Made by a program: the position numbers and the translations under genes. From Tetrapyrgos nigripes (lineage: Eukaryota; Basidiomycota; Agaricomycetes; Agaricales; Campanellaceae), in assembly GCA_013368315.1 (NCBI GenBank), contig JAACJM010000058.1, positions 62,001 through 126,000 on the forward strand: a DNA stretch of 64,000 nt, written 5' to 3'. Below the pieces are notes generated by a model. That model made no database searches and had not been told where the DNA came from. It was given only the letters and a program-made list of their open reading frames with translations. Below, piece after piece: positions 36,140-46,466 of this stretch; position 1 is the stretch's first letter, and every line of letters starts with the position of its first letter.

Positions 36140-38980
36140 GTCTTGCTGCAAGATTATGAGGAGAATTCAGAGTGAACACAGTGGAAAGAGTAGAGTAGTA
36201 ACTGAATCACCTTGCTTGTCACAGTCCTCTTATGTCCAATGTAAAGCCAAGGCTTTATGCAGTGCCAGCTCAAAGGCAGCTGTAACAAATAGTGACAAAG
36301 ATTCTTCTCAAATTTCCTTCTCTACCTTGACTGCAACATTCATCTTCAAGACATATCATTGACCAGCACAAGCTCCAACATTGAAAACAACTTTCTCAGA
36401 TGGATTTGAGGCCAAAATTGAGTGAGAAGTTTGGCCATGACACATTGATTGTGTCAACAAGGCTTTTAGTACCAGGTGTGGATTGACTGTCAAGTCCACA
36501 TAAAGAAGGTGACACTAGGAACTGATACACTTATATAAGCAATGATGTCAGCTGTCATTGGTCAGGGTCCAAGAAAAAATTTTTTTGGGTAGCAAAATCA
36601 AGTACAGAGGTGTAGCCTCTCCTAGACAGACCCAACCCTCAGTTGGGTCTGTTTGAACTGTGACCCCTGCATCACTGCCACAGCATTATTACATAAGAAT
36701 GTGCACATGCATTGAAACTCGCTAATAGGTGTCTTTTGCATAAGTGTAGAACAAACACAAACTTAAAGACTTCTATACAAATTTGTAAAGTGCAAGTGTT
36801 CTGAGTAGTCAGAATACTCAACAGTTCACTTTTACTACAAGGACTTTTGGGGTTTTGGTAGGTTTTTGCATGAATGCACACAAATTCAACACACAAAGAC
36901 TATAACAAGTCCACAAGGTATAACCAACAGTTTCAATTCACAATTTGTAGGCCCAAATGCCTTTTAACCAGTTTCACAAGTCTGAGGACACACACAAAAG
37001 GTAACACACAAAACCAACAAATTTGATTCAACACTATTGATCCACACCCTATGTTTATACTCGATGCAAGTGAGGTAAATTTGGTAGAAGCATAGTCTGT
37101 GTTTTGCAGTCTCTACAGCTAGTGCTAGTGAGATGACCGATACTCTACAGTACATGGCTTGAGTAACTACGAGAAATACCTAGTCCTTTTATACTACTCG
37201 CAGCTACTACTATACAGTTCTACATTTCTTTTTAATGTCTGCTAAAAGGTACATAAGAAAAACAGAAATATCCTACTAACCGCCAGTCCATGCTCGTCAG
37301 TACTACTAGATTAAGTAGGTACCTTCTAATTAGGGTATCTAGAAAATGTAGAATATTATCTAAAACTCATAGGGCTTTCTATGTTCCCTTTGCTTCATCC
37401 TCTTGAGTAAGGGTACCTTTCTGGAACTGGCAGCTGTAGTCATTCTGACTCACATAGCTCCACCATCCATGCTGGGCTCCACTTGTATGACTCACATTCA
37501 TTATAGGTTTGGGTAGTCTTTGCTTATTCCTCCTCTTATGTTTTTCTGGTGCTACTATAGACTTAGTGTCAATAGACCCCGTTCCTAGTATACCGCCAGT
37601 TCATGGCATAGTTCTCTTATTGATGAGTCCTGCTCTTCTATAAGGTCCCACATAGATTTTGTAGTCACACTTGTACCAACGAGAATGCCTCAGTCATCAG
37701 GCACACATCTTGCCAATCTTACTGCTGCATTCAGAAATATCTTTACCCTTTTGGGGCTTTCTCATTATGACTCATTCCTTAGATCACATACTGGCAGTAA
37801 TAACTATGGGTTTTATTTCTTCACCACTAGTCCATCCCTTTAGTACCATATGAAAGCTGAGCTTTCTAGGAACTCATACATATATACTTTGTCCTACTGA
37901 TCTATCCTTACTGTCTTTCAAAAGACTACTCCTCCTGTTTTGCTTACAAGTGAGGTATCAATTGTTATACCACTAGTTTGGACATAGTCGGTTACTAGGG
38001 TTTTCCTCTGATTTCTCTGATTATGGCACAATTCTCAACCAGTGATTGTTTAGCACTAGAGTCTGGGTCATATAGCCTACATGTTCCTTGCCCGTGAATA
38101 GGGGCTTCACTTTCCCTTGAGCACATTATAGTAGGAATTGTTACAAAGTCTTTATAGAACTTTGTATAGCATATTGGGTGGATCTGCTACTATAACTGAA
38201 GCACTGTACACATCAACCATAAAACTTAGAATAAGCATATCCTATTCATAAGTACTTAGCTTTATTGTACTGGCACATACACTTAGTCCACTAGCACTTT
38301 AACTAGCAGTTCGGGACTCACTCTAGTCCTTTATATACCAATTGAAGTGGTGAACCAGCTTTCTAACTGCCAATTAATGTTTTTATATGTGAATTTTGTA
38401 CAGCGTATCATCACATTGGTTTGGGTCAATTGGGACTGATTGGGACAAATTAAGGTACTTATAAGAGGTATAAGGATTCTGAGAGACATATCTGAGGCTT
38501 TTCAGTAGCTCAAGGACTTTGAGATACTGCTGTGAGCCGTGTGCTCTGAGCTAGAGTCACACTTGTCACACTTATGTGACTACTTGGTGACTACAATTCC
38601 TGAGAGGGCTTTCTTCCTTGTTTCGACCAGTCTTACATCTCAATTTTCTATGGGAACTCAAAAATGGTGTATATTATGCTTGTTCACTGATATTTGCAAT
38701 CCTTCATAGTAGTGTTTGCTTTGCCAGCAGCGTGCCAATACATTCTTATGTAATAACACTGCAACAGTGCAAGAAGGGTACATATACTCTCAGAATAACA
38801 GAGGTGTGTGATACAGTACATGAAAGGTATCTAGAGCTTTTTTGTGGCTTCTCAAGCTGCCTGAAGCATCTCTGGGGGCAAAGTGCAATGTCCATGGTAT
38901 CTCCTGTTGGTCCAAGCAGCTTGTGCACCTGTCAAACCCTCAGAATATGCATGAATGTATCAGTTTGCATGAATTGCAAA
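36140..38980. other. repeat-derived sequence, no gene recognised
   Basis: The 5' untranslated remainder of the Rap1-like copy is followed by AT-rich DNA. A 17-nt sequence TTATTACATAAGAATGT occurs near 36688 and in inverted orientation near 38745, possibly remains of an element of about 2 kb. Stops are dense in all frames. The segment 37160-38600 keeps more CpG and may have a different origin. Confidence 0.4.
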
Positions 38981-39018
38981 TCTATGTGGAGGGTACAGTA
39001 TCAGCAATGTAAGATTTA

Positions 39019-39354
39019 CTAAAGGCATGCAAGAAAATCATACTGCTGAACCAATTCAAGTGGTACATCCAAACACTGTTTGACATTCTCGTGCATCTTG
39101 TCCATGCTTGATGAGTGCGGAAATCTTTGGTAGACATACTTGGCTCTACCCTGGTACATTTCAATGTAGTTCAGCTTACAGTGATACTTTGGATAGTAAT
39201 CACAGAGGTGACCATGAGACTCAATGTACTCCTGCACTGCAGATTTCTGACTGATGAAATCAGGTTGGTAAAACAACACCTTTCGACAACAACATTGCAT
39301 GTTACCCCAGTCCTCATAACCTTTGCTCTGGTGGATGGAGGCATAACGAGACAT
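39019..39354 (-). pseudogene. DDE transposase fragment, copy 2 (related family)
   Basis: The minus strand reads CCCRKVLFYQPDFISQKS, then DYYPKYHCKLNYIEMYQGRA. This corresponds to the C-terminal part of the mushroom DDE transposase family seen at 30515-32105, where a cysteine motif is followed by FLPKFHCELNPIEM. The catalytic Glu (NYIE) is kept. Upstream catalytic regions were not found, so this is a fragment. Confidence 0.7.
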
Positions 39355-39861
39355 TCTTTACCATTCTTCACTGCTGTGTACAATGATGCACAACTTCCTC
39401 TTCCACCATTCCCAAGTATAGTAAATCTATATCTTATCATTTCCTTATTAGGTATATTTTTTAATCTTATCTATGTTACATAAGCCACCATAGCCAGACC
39501 TCAAAAAAAGTATTATGAGCCAGGAGCATCAGAAATCACAATTACTGTTGAAAGGAAAAAGGTTCAATCTCTGTCAAAACTTGACAATGGTGGGATGGCT
39601 TATATAGGCACCTTCCTTATTCACGTTGTTTCTGCTGCAGACACCAATGCGTATTTGGAGCTTGGAAAAATCTAAACTTAAATGATGGATTTTTCCTCAG
39701 CCCCAGGCATACTCCAGATGGAATATTGGCCTCAAATCGGTCCCATATGGAGTAGGCCTGGCGAGCAAAAGCTGCTTTGAAAAATTGGTAATTTAAGTTC
39801 ATGTTTTTCAAAACCCCAAATATGGTTTGTCACCCGCGGTGTTCAGAACCCAGGTCCAGAG

Positions 39862-41925
39862 TACTACTCATGACCTAGAAGTGACATGGGCCCTAGAAGT
39901 GGAAGATTTCGAAGAAATCTGTCCATATCTTTATTCCTCCCTCATCTCTCTTCATAAAAATTGAATAGTAGATACTTTCACATATTACCTACATTTCTAT
40001 GTAACCAGATTTACCAGGTTTGCACTGAGATGTTTGCCATGGGCTGAAAATGACGAACAAAGTACATTTCCGCGAATGTGACAGAAGCGAAAGGCTTTCG
40101 CATAAGCTATCGCATGGAAAAAATTTTGTGCAACTTAATATAGTAGTCCTTATGACTGATTTTATTCGTATCCAGCCTTTTTCCGGGCCAAAATTTAAGT
40201 GTTGTGCTTTTTTACGCAGCAGACGAGGTGGAAGTGATAGAAAAGTTGCTTCAAACTCCGCTCGGCGCCTGCTTTTTTGAAAGAGGGTCACACCTGTTCT
40301 TAGCGGCGCAACTTATGCGCCAGTCCCCAACTCCATTTGAAGTAGCGCTAATACAGAACAGAAAAGAACAATACTATTGGTATACTATTGGTACAAGTAG
40401 CGCCAAAACTTTTGTACAGAACAACGTTGAAATCATTTCGTCTTTGCTGACCCACTGGTATTCCTCCCAGTCCGTCGTTTGGGAGCAGGAGGGTCAGTTG
40501 ATTTATCTTCGGAAGGCGAAGCGCTCGTCGATGGAAGCTGTTCATCATCAGTTGGACCAGAGCCAGTGGCTGTAGCTGCGTTGGTTCGCTTGGAAGGAGA
40601 AGCCGGAATGGGCGGCAGAATGATGGCAGAAAGAACATCGGGATCCGGGGAAGGAAGATTTTTGAAAAACTCATCGTAAAAGAGCTCAAGAGCATCATGA
40701 GTTTCAGGCAAAATAAACAGATCGGTAAGGATTGCTTGGCCGTTGTGAGAGTCAGGAAATTTGTATCTGTATGATTTGAGCACAAAACTCGCCGGTGAGT
40801 AGTGGAATAGACAGTTCACTCACAGATTGCAGTAAAATCTCACAGCTACCTTTTTGCCAACGCTAAGCCTAGCTTTATAGTCCGAAGGGTGGATTTTGTT
40901 ACCCAAACCATCGAAAAAGTTTGGAACCTTGACTCGGATCGGAAGGAGAACAAAGTTTTTGGCCGCGTTCTCGAATTTGCCTTCGTCATCAGGCATTTGT
41001 GACAGATACCAACGACCGTCAGCTGGAACATCACTTAAAGAGCTTGACTTGTGTTGAAAACCAACGGTCCGAATACAATATACAATCATGTCATTTTTCA
41101 TTATAGAGGCAACTGGAATTGAAATTGCGAGTTCAGCCAAATATTGACATGATTGAGAGTCGAAAGAATGAGATATGACATCGACAGCGGAAGGAGTCAT
41201 CAGCCAATGTTTGAAGCCTCTCACGACACCAGACTGAACCATCGAATATAAAACCTTTTCGCCAAACAGACGACAAAAGCCCTCACCAAAAGCGCGGTCC
41301 ATTATTTGACACTTTGCTTCATATTCGTGAGCAAACGAGGAAGCTGTAGACGAATTCTCTGAATAAACTAGCTTTTCGGCAATAAGATTGGCTATAAAAC
41401 GAGCTCTCAATATTTTAGATTGCTTGTTAGGTGCTGTATGGTCAACATGCTGGTGGATATGCAATAGGTCGATAGCGGACAAACGTTGCAAAGACTCTGA
41501 CAATGTTGGGGCAAGGAATAATGGGCACGCGCTGGCAGCAAGACCGAGACATTGAGAGAGAGACATGGTGTTAAAGCGTAGAAGCCAATGGAACGCTGTA
41601 GAAAAGAATGACCTCATGCGGGAATCGCCGTTTAAAATTTCAGAACCCGAATTTGTTGATCGATCGGTGGGACACGTCCCTCCTCCTGTCCCTTCGGTCC
41701 GGAGTCGGGGATCTTTCACTTCCCCGCCAATACGCCGTCACAAAACGTCCCTCGTCGGCCCTCCACGGCTTGTATCCACATCCCTCGGAAAACCCTGCAG
41801 ATTTGATAAACTAAAGGCTTATACAATATACTTCATGTGTGTAAATTTTTTCGAACAACGGTAGAGATTTGCGAAAGTTTTAATTCATCGACATTTTTTC
41901 TTCCACTTCTAGGTCACGAGTAGTG
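39862..41925. mobile_element. CACTA-like element carrying one unknown gene
   Basis: The left end reads TACTACTCATGACCTAGAAG; the right end, read inward, CACTACTCGTGACCTAGAAG. They are inverted repeats of at least 22 bp with two C/T or A/G transitions. The motif CCTAGAAGTGGAAGA recurs just inside both ends. The CACTA start suggests the EnSpm/CACTA superfamily, in which mushrooms have the Plavaka lineage. A short target duplication could not be confirmed. The interior has normal CpG content, unlike the island to its left, and contains a single spliced gene and no transposase. Confidence 0.6.
40433..41566 (-). CDS. unknown 358-aa protein inside the CACTA-like element
   Basis: Exon 1 (40824-41566) splices in phase at a GTGAGT donor and ATACAG acceptor to exon 2 (40433-40766). 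ATG 41566 (MSLSQCLGLAASACPLF) is preferred; an in-frame ATG at 41719 would overlap sequence near the element end. Blocks include LSAIDLLHIHQHVDHTAPN, AFGEGFCRLFGEKVLYSM and PNFFDGLGNKIHPSDYKARL. The last 60 or so residues are disordered (Pro, Ser, Thr, then KRRTGRNTSGSAKTK). No catalytic DDE pattern, zinc finger or membrane segment was recognised. It may be a captured host gene or an accessory transposon protein. Confidence 0.7.
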
Positions 41926-42183
41926 GGACACATGGCGTTCTTACTCATAACATACACCCAAGTGCCGTATACTCAGCCGGAAAATGTCCTAGTCCGGACT
42001 CTCGAGCACTCATTCTCATGAGATCCTTAGAAATATTCTCCTACTCCTGTTCGGCCTCTCAATGTCGTTTATAATCGCATGACCAACCACTGAAATGTCG
42101 ATTACAGACTGCTTATATTGGCGCTTACTCATCGTCAAGGAGTGGATGGCGACATCGAAATTCTAGGGAAATTCTAGGTTGGC

Positions 42184-42190
42184 TATAAAA
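42184..42190 (+). promoter_or_regulatory. TATA box
   Basis: TATAAAA lies 51 bases upstream of ATG 42241 of the oxidoreductase gene, a normal distance for a fungal core promoter. Confidence 0.6.
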
Positions 42191-42240
42191 GGAGCTATAT
42201 CCCCAGACGTTCCTCTATCAGTCCACCACCCACGAACAGC

Positions 42241-43208
42241 ATGCCAGGTACCACTCTTCCTCCAGCAGAAACCGTCTCGGCCACCCTTCTCTACTTTACA
42301 CCTCCTGCGGACGGCTCGCGTCCCTACGTCCATATTAATGACGAACCTGGCAGACCGAAGAAGAATTGGGATGCAGCAAAGCACGTGGTCCAAATAGAGA
42401 ATGTTCGAGGCCGGGAAGATACCGTGTCATTGGACACCGCTGGTTTCCAGTTCTATAAACACCCGGCCAAACATACGACTTTCGCAAACGATGAAGAGAT
42501 TAAGGCGGAGTACTACCCGGAGAGTGTAGAGCTGATCAAGAAGCTGACTGGCGCGAGCAAAGTCGTTCTTTTCGATCACAGTGAGTCTTCTTCCATTCTT
42601 AAGGCTTTCATACTCTGAACTTGTTTGTTCCATTAGCCATCCGTCGCCGTCGTCCAGGTGTTACCGACTCCGACGAGTCTAAACGTCAACCTGTCTCTCA
42701 AGTCCACGTCGACCAGACTGCCGAATCCGCTCGTGCTCGCGTCCATCGTCATCTTCCTCCCTCTGAGGCGCCCGAGCTTCTTAACCACCGTTTCCAAATC
42801 ATCAACCTCTGGCGACCTATTGGACACGCTGCATACGACTGGCCTCTTACGCTTTGCGATTTCAGGAGCATAGACCGAGACAATGACTTTACGCCTATGG
42901 CGTTGATTTATCCGGATAGAGAGGGTGGTATTTTGGGAGTCAAGCATAATGAGGGACATAGGTGGAAGTATGTCAAGGGTATGACGCCGGAGGAGTTGGT
43001 CTTGATTAAATGGTGCGTCGTTCTTGTGTTTCCTCTTTTACTAAAGCATGTGCGCTTACTTCTGTTGTCTGTCAGCTACGACTCAGTCGAAGACGGAAGC
43101 GTGTCAGTACTCACCCCGCACACTGCGTTTGAAGATTCAACTGCACCAGAGGGCACTCCTCTGCGGGAGTCTATCGAGCTTAGAGCGCTGGTTTTCTACG
43201 ATGACTAG
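42241..43208 (+). CDS. CmcJ/AsaB-like non-haem iron oxidoreductase
   Basis: Three exons (42241-42580, 42637-43012, 43076-43208) join in phase to 282 residues. Family features in order: LLYFTPPADGSRPYVHIND, then VQIENVRGREDTVSLDTAGFQF, then the core INLWRPIGHAAYDWPLTLCD, then GHRWKYVKGMTPEELVLIK and CYDSVEDGSVSVLTPHTAFE. This is the family annotated as CmcJ/NvfI or GA4-desaturase-like, containing AsaB of aspergillic acid synthesis. Members are thought to hydroxylate or desaturate secondary metabolites. No synthase gene lies nearby, so the substrate is open. Length is typical. Confidence 0.9.
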
Positions 43209-43344
43209 GTGGAACGTTGTCTTTGACGCATATTATTGCTCTTCTTGCGTTCTTCGTGTTCTAAATCTTTTTGTTGTACAATTACAAGGGACAGCTCTTG
43301 GAGGGAGCACAAGCTGTCTTGTTATTTCTCCATCCACTTCCATC

Positions 43345-43436
43345 GGCGCTATAGCCAAGTGGTTACGGCGACAGATTCGAATGCTTATGAAATCTGTTCC
43401 TCTTTGAGGGCGCAGGTTCAAATCCTGCTGGCGTCG
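43345..43436 (+). tRNA. tRNA-Ser(CGA), intron-containing
   Basis: It has the same 92-nt layout as the tRNA at 3325-3416: acceptor GGCGCTA/TGGCGTC, perfect T-arm, long variable arm, anticodon loop TTCGAA plus a 10-nt intron plus A, anticodon CGA. A T-run at 43455 can serve as RNA polymerase III terminator. All mature positions match the other copy; the intron differs. Confidence 0.94.
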
Positions 43437-45560
43437 TAACATGTTCATATCAGCTTTTTCTTATTGGATTTGGGATCGATTTCATTTGCGTCATTGAACC
43501 GGCGAACAGACAGAAAAATAAGTATATAGTATAAGCCTCCAAATTGGTGATGGGATATACTATACTGGCGACCAGTCTCAACAGTGATGTAGTTGAATCG
43601 GTCCATGATCTCGGAAGGATCCCAGTTCGAAGCTTCAAGCACTCCAATCTCACTCGATATTCTCCGGATTCGCTATCGTTCCCAACGATAAGCATATCCG
43701 AACAATTCGCCTAGTAATTGGAACAAATTTGAATAAAGTCGGGCATGAAGAGCTGAGCTGCCTGAGAAGATTACCTGGGAACTCGCCTCCCAAAACCTCC
43801 CCAGCGACCCAATACCAGGGCACGGCGGAGTTCTGACTTCCATTTCCCAATCTTCAGGTCAAGTTACGAGGATAAAGTTGGCCGTTTTCATGCACAAGTA
43901 GACCAGGATATACGTGTCGTACTAATAATAATAGTACTATGGACACGTCCGGATTGTAGATTCTGGAGGGGCAGGTGAATAAGATATAGCCAAGTTGGTG
44001 TGGTATTAGTGGCAATCACACACGCTCTGGCCAAGTTAGTCTGAACAATGACAGTAGTCACTAGAAGACCCTTCCATAGTAAGAATGAAGGCCACGGCTT
44101 CTCCAATGGGCCCCAGCTGTTTTCATAAGATCGACCGCGAAAGCTCGGGAAGTTTTGAGTAATGACTCTTGCGTCCAACAATTCTGATAGTATGCCACAG
44201 AATCTGCTTCATACAGACCTTGAAGAAATGGTCCTCTCTCGTGCGTGTCGCAGTGACATGAGACAGAGAAATGCTAACTGAGAACTTGAACGATGACGAG
44301 TTCGAGACGGTGACAGTTTTTTTTTTTTTACAATCGCTATTACGGCTGACTGAAGACCGGATCCAGGTCTAGACTTCAACGACGTAAAAGTAGTAGATAA
44401 ACTAGATACAGATGGGTAAGCTACGTACTCAAGAAGACATGATGCATGAAGGACTAGTCACCCTTTGAATAATCCTCAAAAGTAACGGTACTACGTACTG
44501 CAAGGAACTCCTAGACGGTCCAGACCATCGCTAACTGTTACGCCACATCGCAACCCCTTCCAAGAGCCTCATCCTAATATCGTGTGCTCGTGCGTGTGCA
44601 CATTGAGAAACTTCAGAGCACCGGCTTCTCTAATGGTCTATAGTATCAGTTCGCTGACATTATCCTCTACGGCGCCACGGTGCTAAATGTCCAGAAGTAG
44701 AAAAGCTGCTCGCTCACGTCTGCGGTGTGTACCTAGAAATCCCTGGAGAGATCTTGCTCATTGATAAACTTCTCACCATTGACCACGCCAATACTGATCC
44801 GTTGTGCGAGGAGCTGTCCCAAAGAAAGTAATGGTAATGGTCAATCACTCAGCTGGTCAAATACTGTGTAACAGTGAACCTTACCTTGTCAGTCCCGCTT
44901 TCCCCTAATCAACGCAGTCATCTTGACCGTTTGACAATGACATGCCGCAGAACGCTATATCCAACAGCCTCCTTTCCGTTTGGTCGTCCTGATTCCTTAC
45001 TACCCCTGATGGGAACCTCGTAAATGCCAAGGAAACACGTCGATCACGAAGAGTCGAGACACCATTTTCAACAACAGGACCTTATGCTTCTCGTTGTCCG
45101 GGACTGTTCAGGACTGTTCCAAGAATGATGGGAACCGCGTAAATGCTAGGGAAACACGTCGATCACGAAGGCTATCCATTTTCACAAGAGGACCTTTCTT
45201 ATGGTTTTCGTTGCCCGGGGTTTGTTCCAAGAATCTGTTCCAAGAATCAAGTATAGCTGTAGTAACAGTCTTCTTCTAGGAACCAGCCTCCTTATCCGAC
45301 TGCCGTTAAGGGACAGGACCCAGCCAGCTCGTAAACCAGACGTGGTGGTATGGCGATAAAAGTGATCATTGGATGTTTGTCCCGAATGAACATTGTTCGT
45401 GGTGTCGAGGTGGCTTAGTGCTTCACAAGTTATGGTCCAAGATGGATATTATTATCGATACAGTATTACCCTGCCAGAAAACGTGAGTAGGACGCATGGA
45501 GACAAGGAAAATACCACTCACCTAGAATCTATGTACATAAGAAAAGAGAAGAAAATCACA
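43437..45560. other. intergenic with unplaced minus-strand ORFs
   Basis: Minus-strand ORFs at 43888-44181 (contains SFRGRSYENSWGPLEKPWP) and 43445-43850 look partly coding. A possible intron joins VLGGEFPG to ELFGYAYRWERQRI near 43730. I could not build or recognise a complete gene. A homopolymer T tract lies near 44318. The tandem duplication at 45008 is listed separately. Confidence 0.4.
45008..45240 (+). repeat. tandem duplication, two units of 119 bp
   Basis: GATGGGAACC starts at 45008 and again at 45127. Shared blocks include CGTAAATGC, GGAAACACGTCGATCACGAA, CCATTTTCA and AGGACCTT, each in the same order, with substitutions and small gaps. Non-coding. Confidence 0.8.
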
Positions 45561-46376
45561 TCAATCTCTCCGAGGCAAAAGCTCTCCCATCTCCATATCC
45601 TCCATATCCTCTTCAGCCTGTACATGTGCTGGCAGTGTTAACCCCTCGTTCATTTCGCGCTTGACGCATAGTTGTTCGGTGATGATGACAGTCATAGCCG
45701 CACCTGCTCCGACAACTACCCAGAAGAACAACGATGTGGGTACGGAAGCGGAGTAATACGTTGTAAGGACGAGGTGGTTGAAGACCAGCGTCAACGCGAA
45801 ATCGAGGATCATACGAGGTCGGCGGACCAGAATGTAGAGGTAGTATATACTAGAAAAAAGCATGAGTAGAGTCAAAGGAGAAGGACGGAGCGAGACTTAC
45901 TCTGCCGAACAAGCCAATAACCAACAAAACGCGATGATCCAACCACGTATAGGATCTACGGGTGCACCTGCTTTCAACTGTTCTTCGCGCCAAGTGAAGC
46001 CGACAATCTTTCCACCACTCCATGCCCAGGATTGAGAACCCCATTTTTCACTGTCATGTATGCCTCTGATGGTTGGTCGGCCAGCCATTTCTCTCCAGTC
46101 CATTACCATACCTGTGCGGCTATTAGGTCGGGGAGATAGGAAATTCAGAGCACTCACCGACGTTACTCGCACCTCCTGCATACTCGAGAGAGAGTGGTTC
46201 GGCGAAGAAAGACAGTAAAGGTGGAATGAAGATTGACAACGCGAGGTAATGAAGTGTCTGTATTGACACTATCTGCAAGACAATTAGACAGAATCGAGCA
46301 TGAAAAGACTGAAAACTACCTGCGAAATAAGCAGAATAGGATCCCAAGTGGAATTTGAGGAATTTTGCTTTGCCAT
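45561..46376 (-). CDS. sys1: Sys1-like Golgi membrane protein
   Basis: Four exons (46320-46376, 46158-46272, 45901-46111, 45561-45849) join in phase to 223 residues. The family blocks are clear: TWDPILLISQIVSIQTLHYL at the start, PLSLEYAG, GWIIAFCWLLACSA, then LVRRPRMILDFALT, FNHLVLTTYYSASVPTS and LFFWVVVGAGAAMTVII followed by EQLCVKREM. Four membrane segments are expected. Sys1 recruits the GTPase Arl3 to the late Golgi. There is an extra hydrophilic loop of about 45 residues between the first two membrane segments. The tail is acidic. It is divergently paired with the peptidase gene across 90 bp. Confidence 0.93.
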
Positions 46377-46422
46377 TGCGACTTGCTAGCAATCCATTCA
46401 GGGAGCAAAGAGGCTGTTACTA

Positions 46423-46434
46423 TTAGGGTTAGGG
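46423..46434 (+). promoter_or_regulatory. telomere-type TTAGGG dimer in a shared promoter
   Basis: TTAGGGTTAGGG lies in the 90-bp space between the start codons of sys1 (46376, minus) and the peptidase gene (46467, plus). TTAGGG is the fungal telomere repeat and, within promoters, a known site for Tbf1-type Myb factors. Regulation of either gene by it is inferred. Confidence 0.5.
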
Positions 46435-46466
46435 TCATACTCCTCGTCTCGTCCACGTCGTACACA

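Larger units (their letters stand above)
29278..39861. other. CpG-depleted transposon island
   Basis: Between the MITE and the CACTA-like element nearly every recognisable piece is transposon-derived. CpG is very rare while TpG and CpA abound: I count 4 CpG in 31201-31800. This is the footprint of cytosine methylation and deamination on silenced repeats. Segments at 29450-30500 and 32110-32950 show no identifiable element. Composition at about 37160-38600 differs (more TA, no obvious coding), and its origin is unresolved. Confidence 0.75.
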
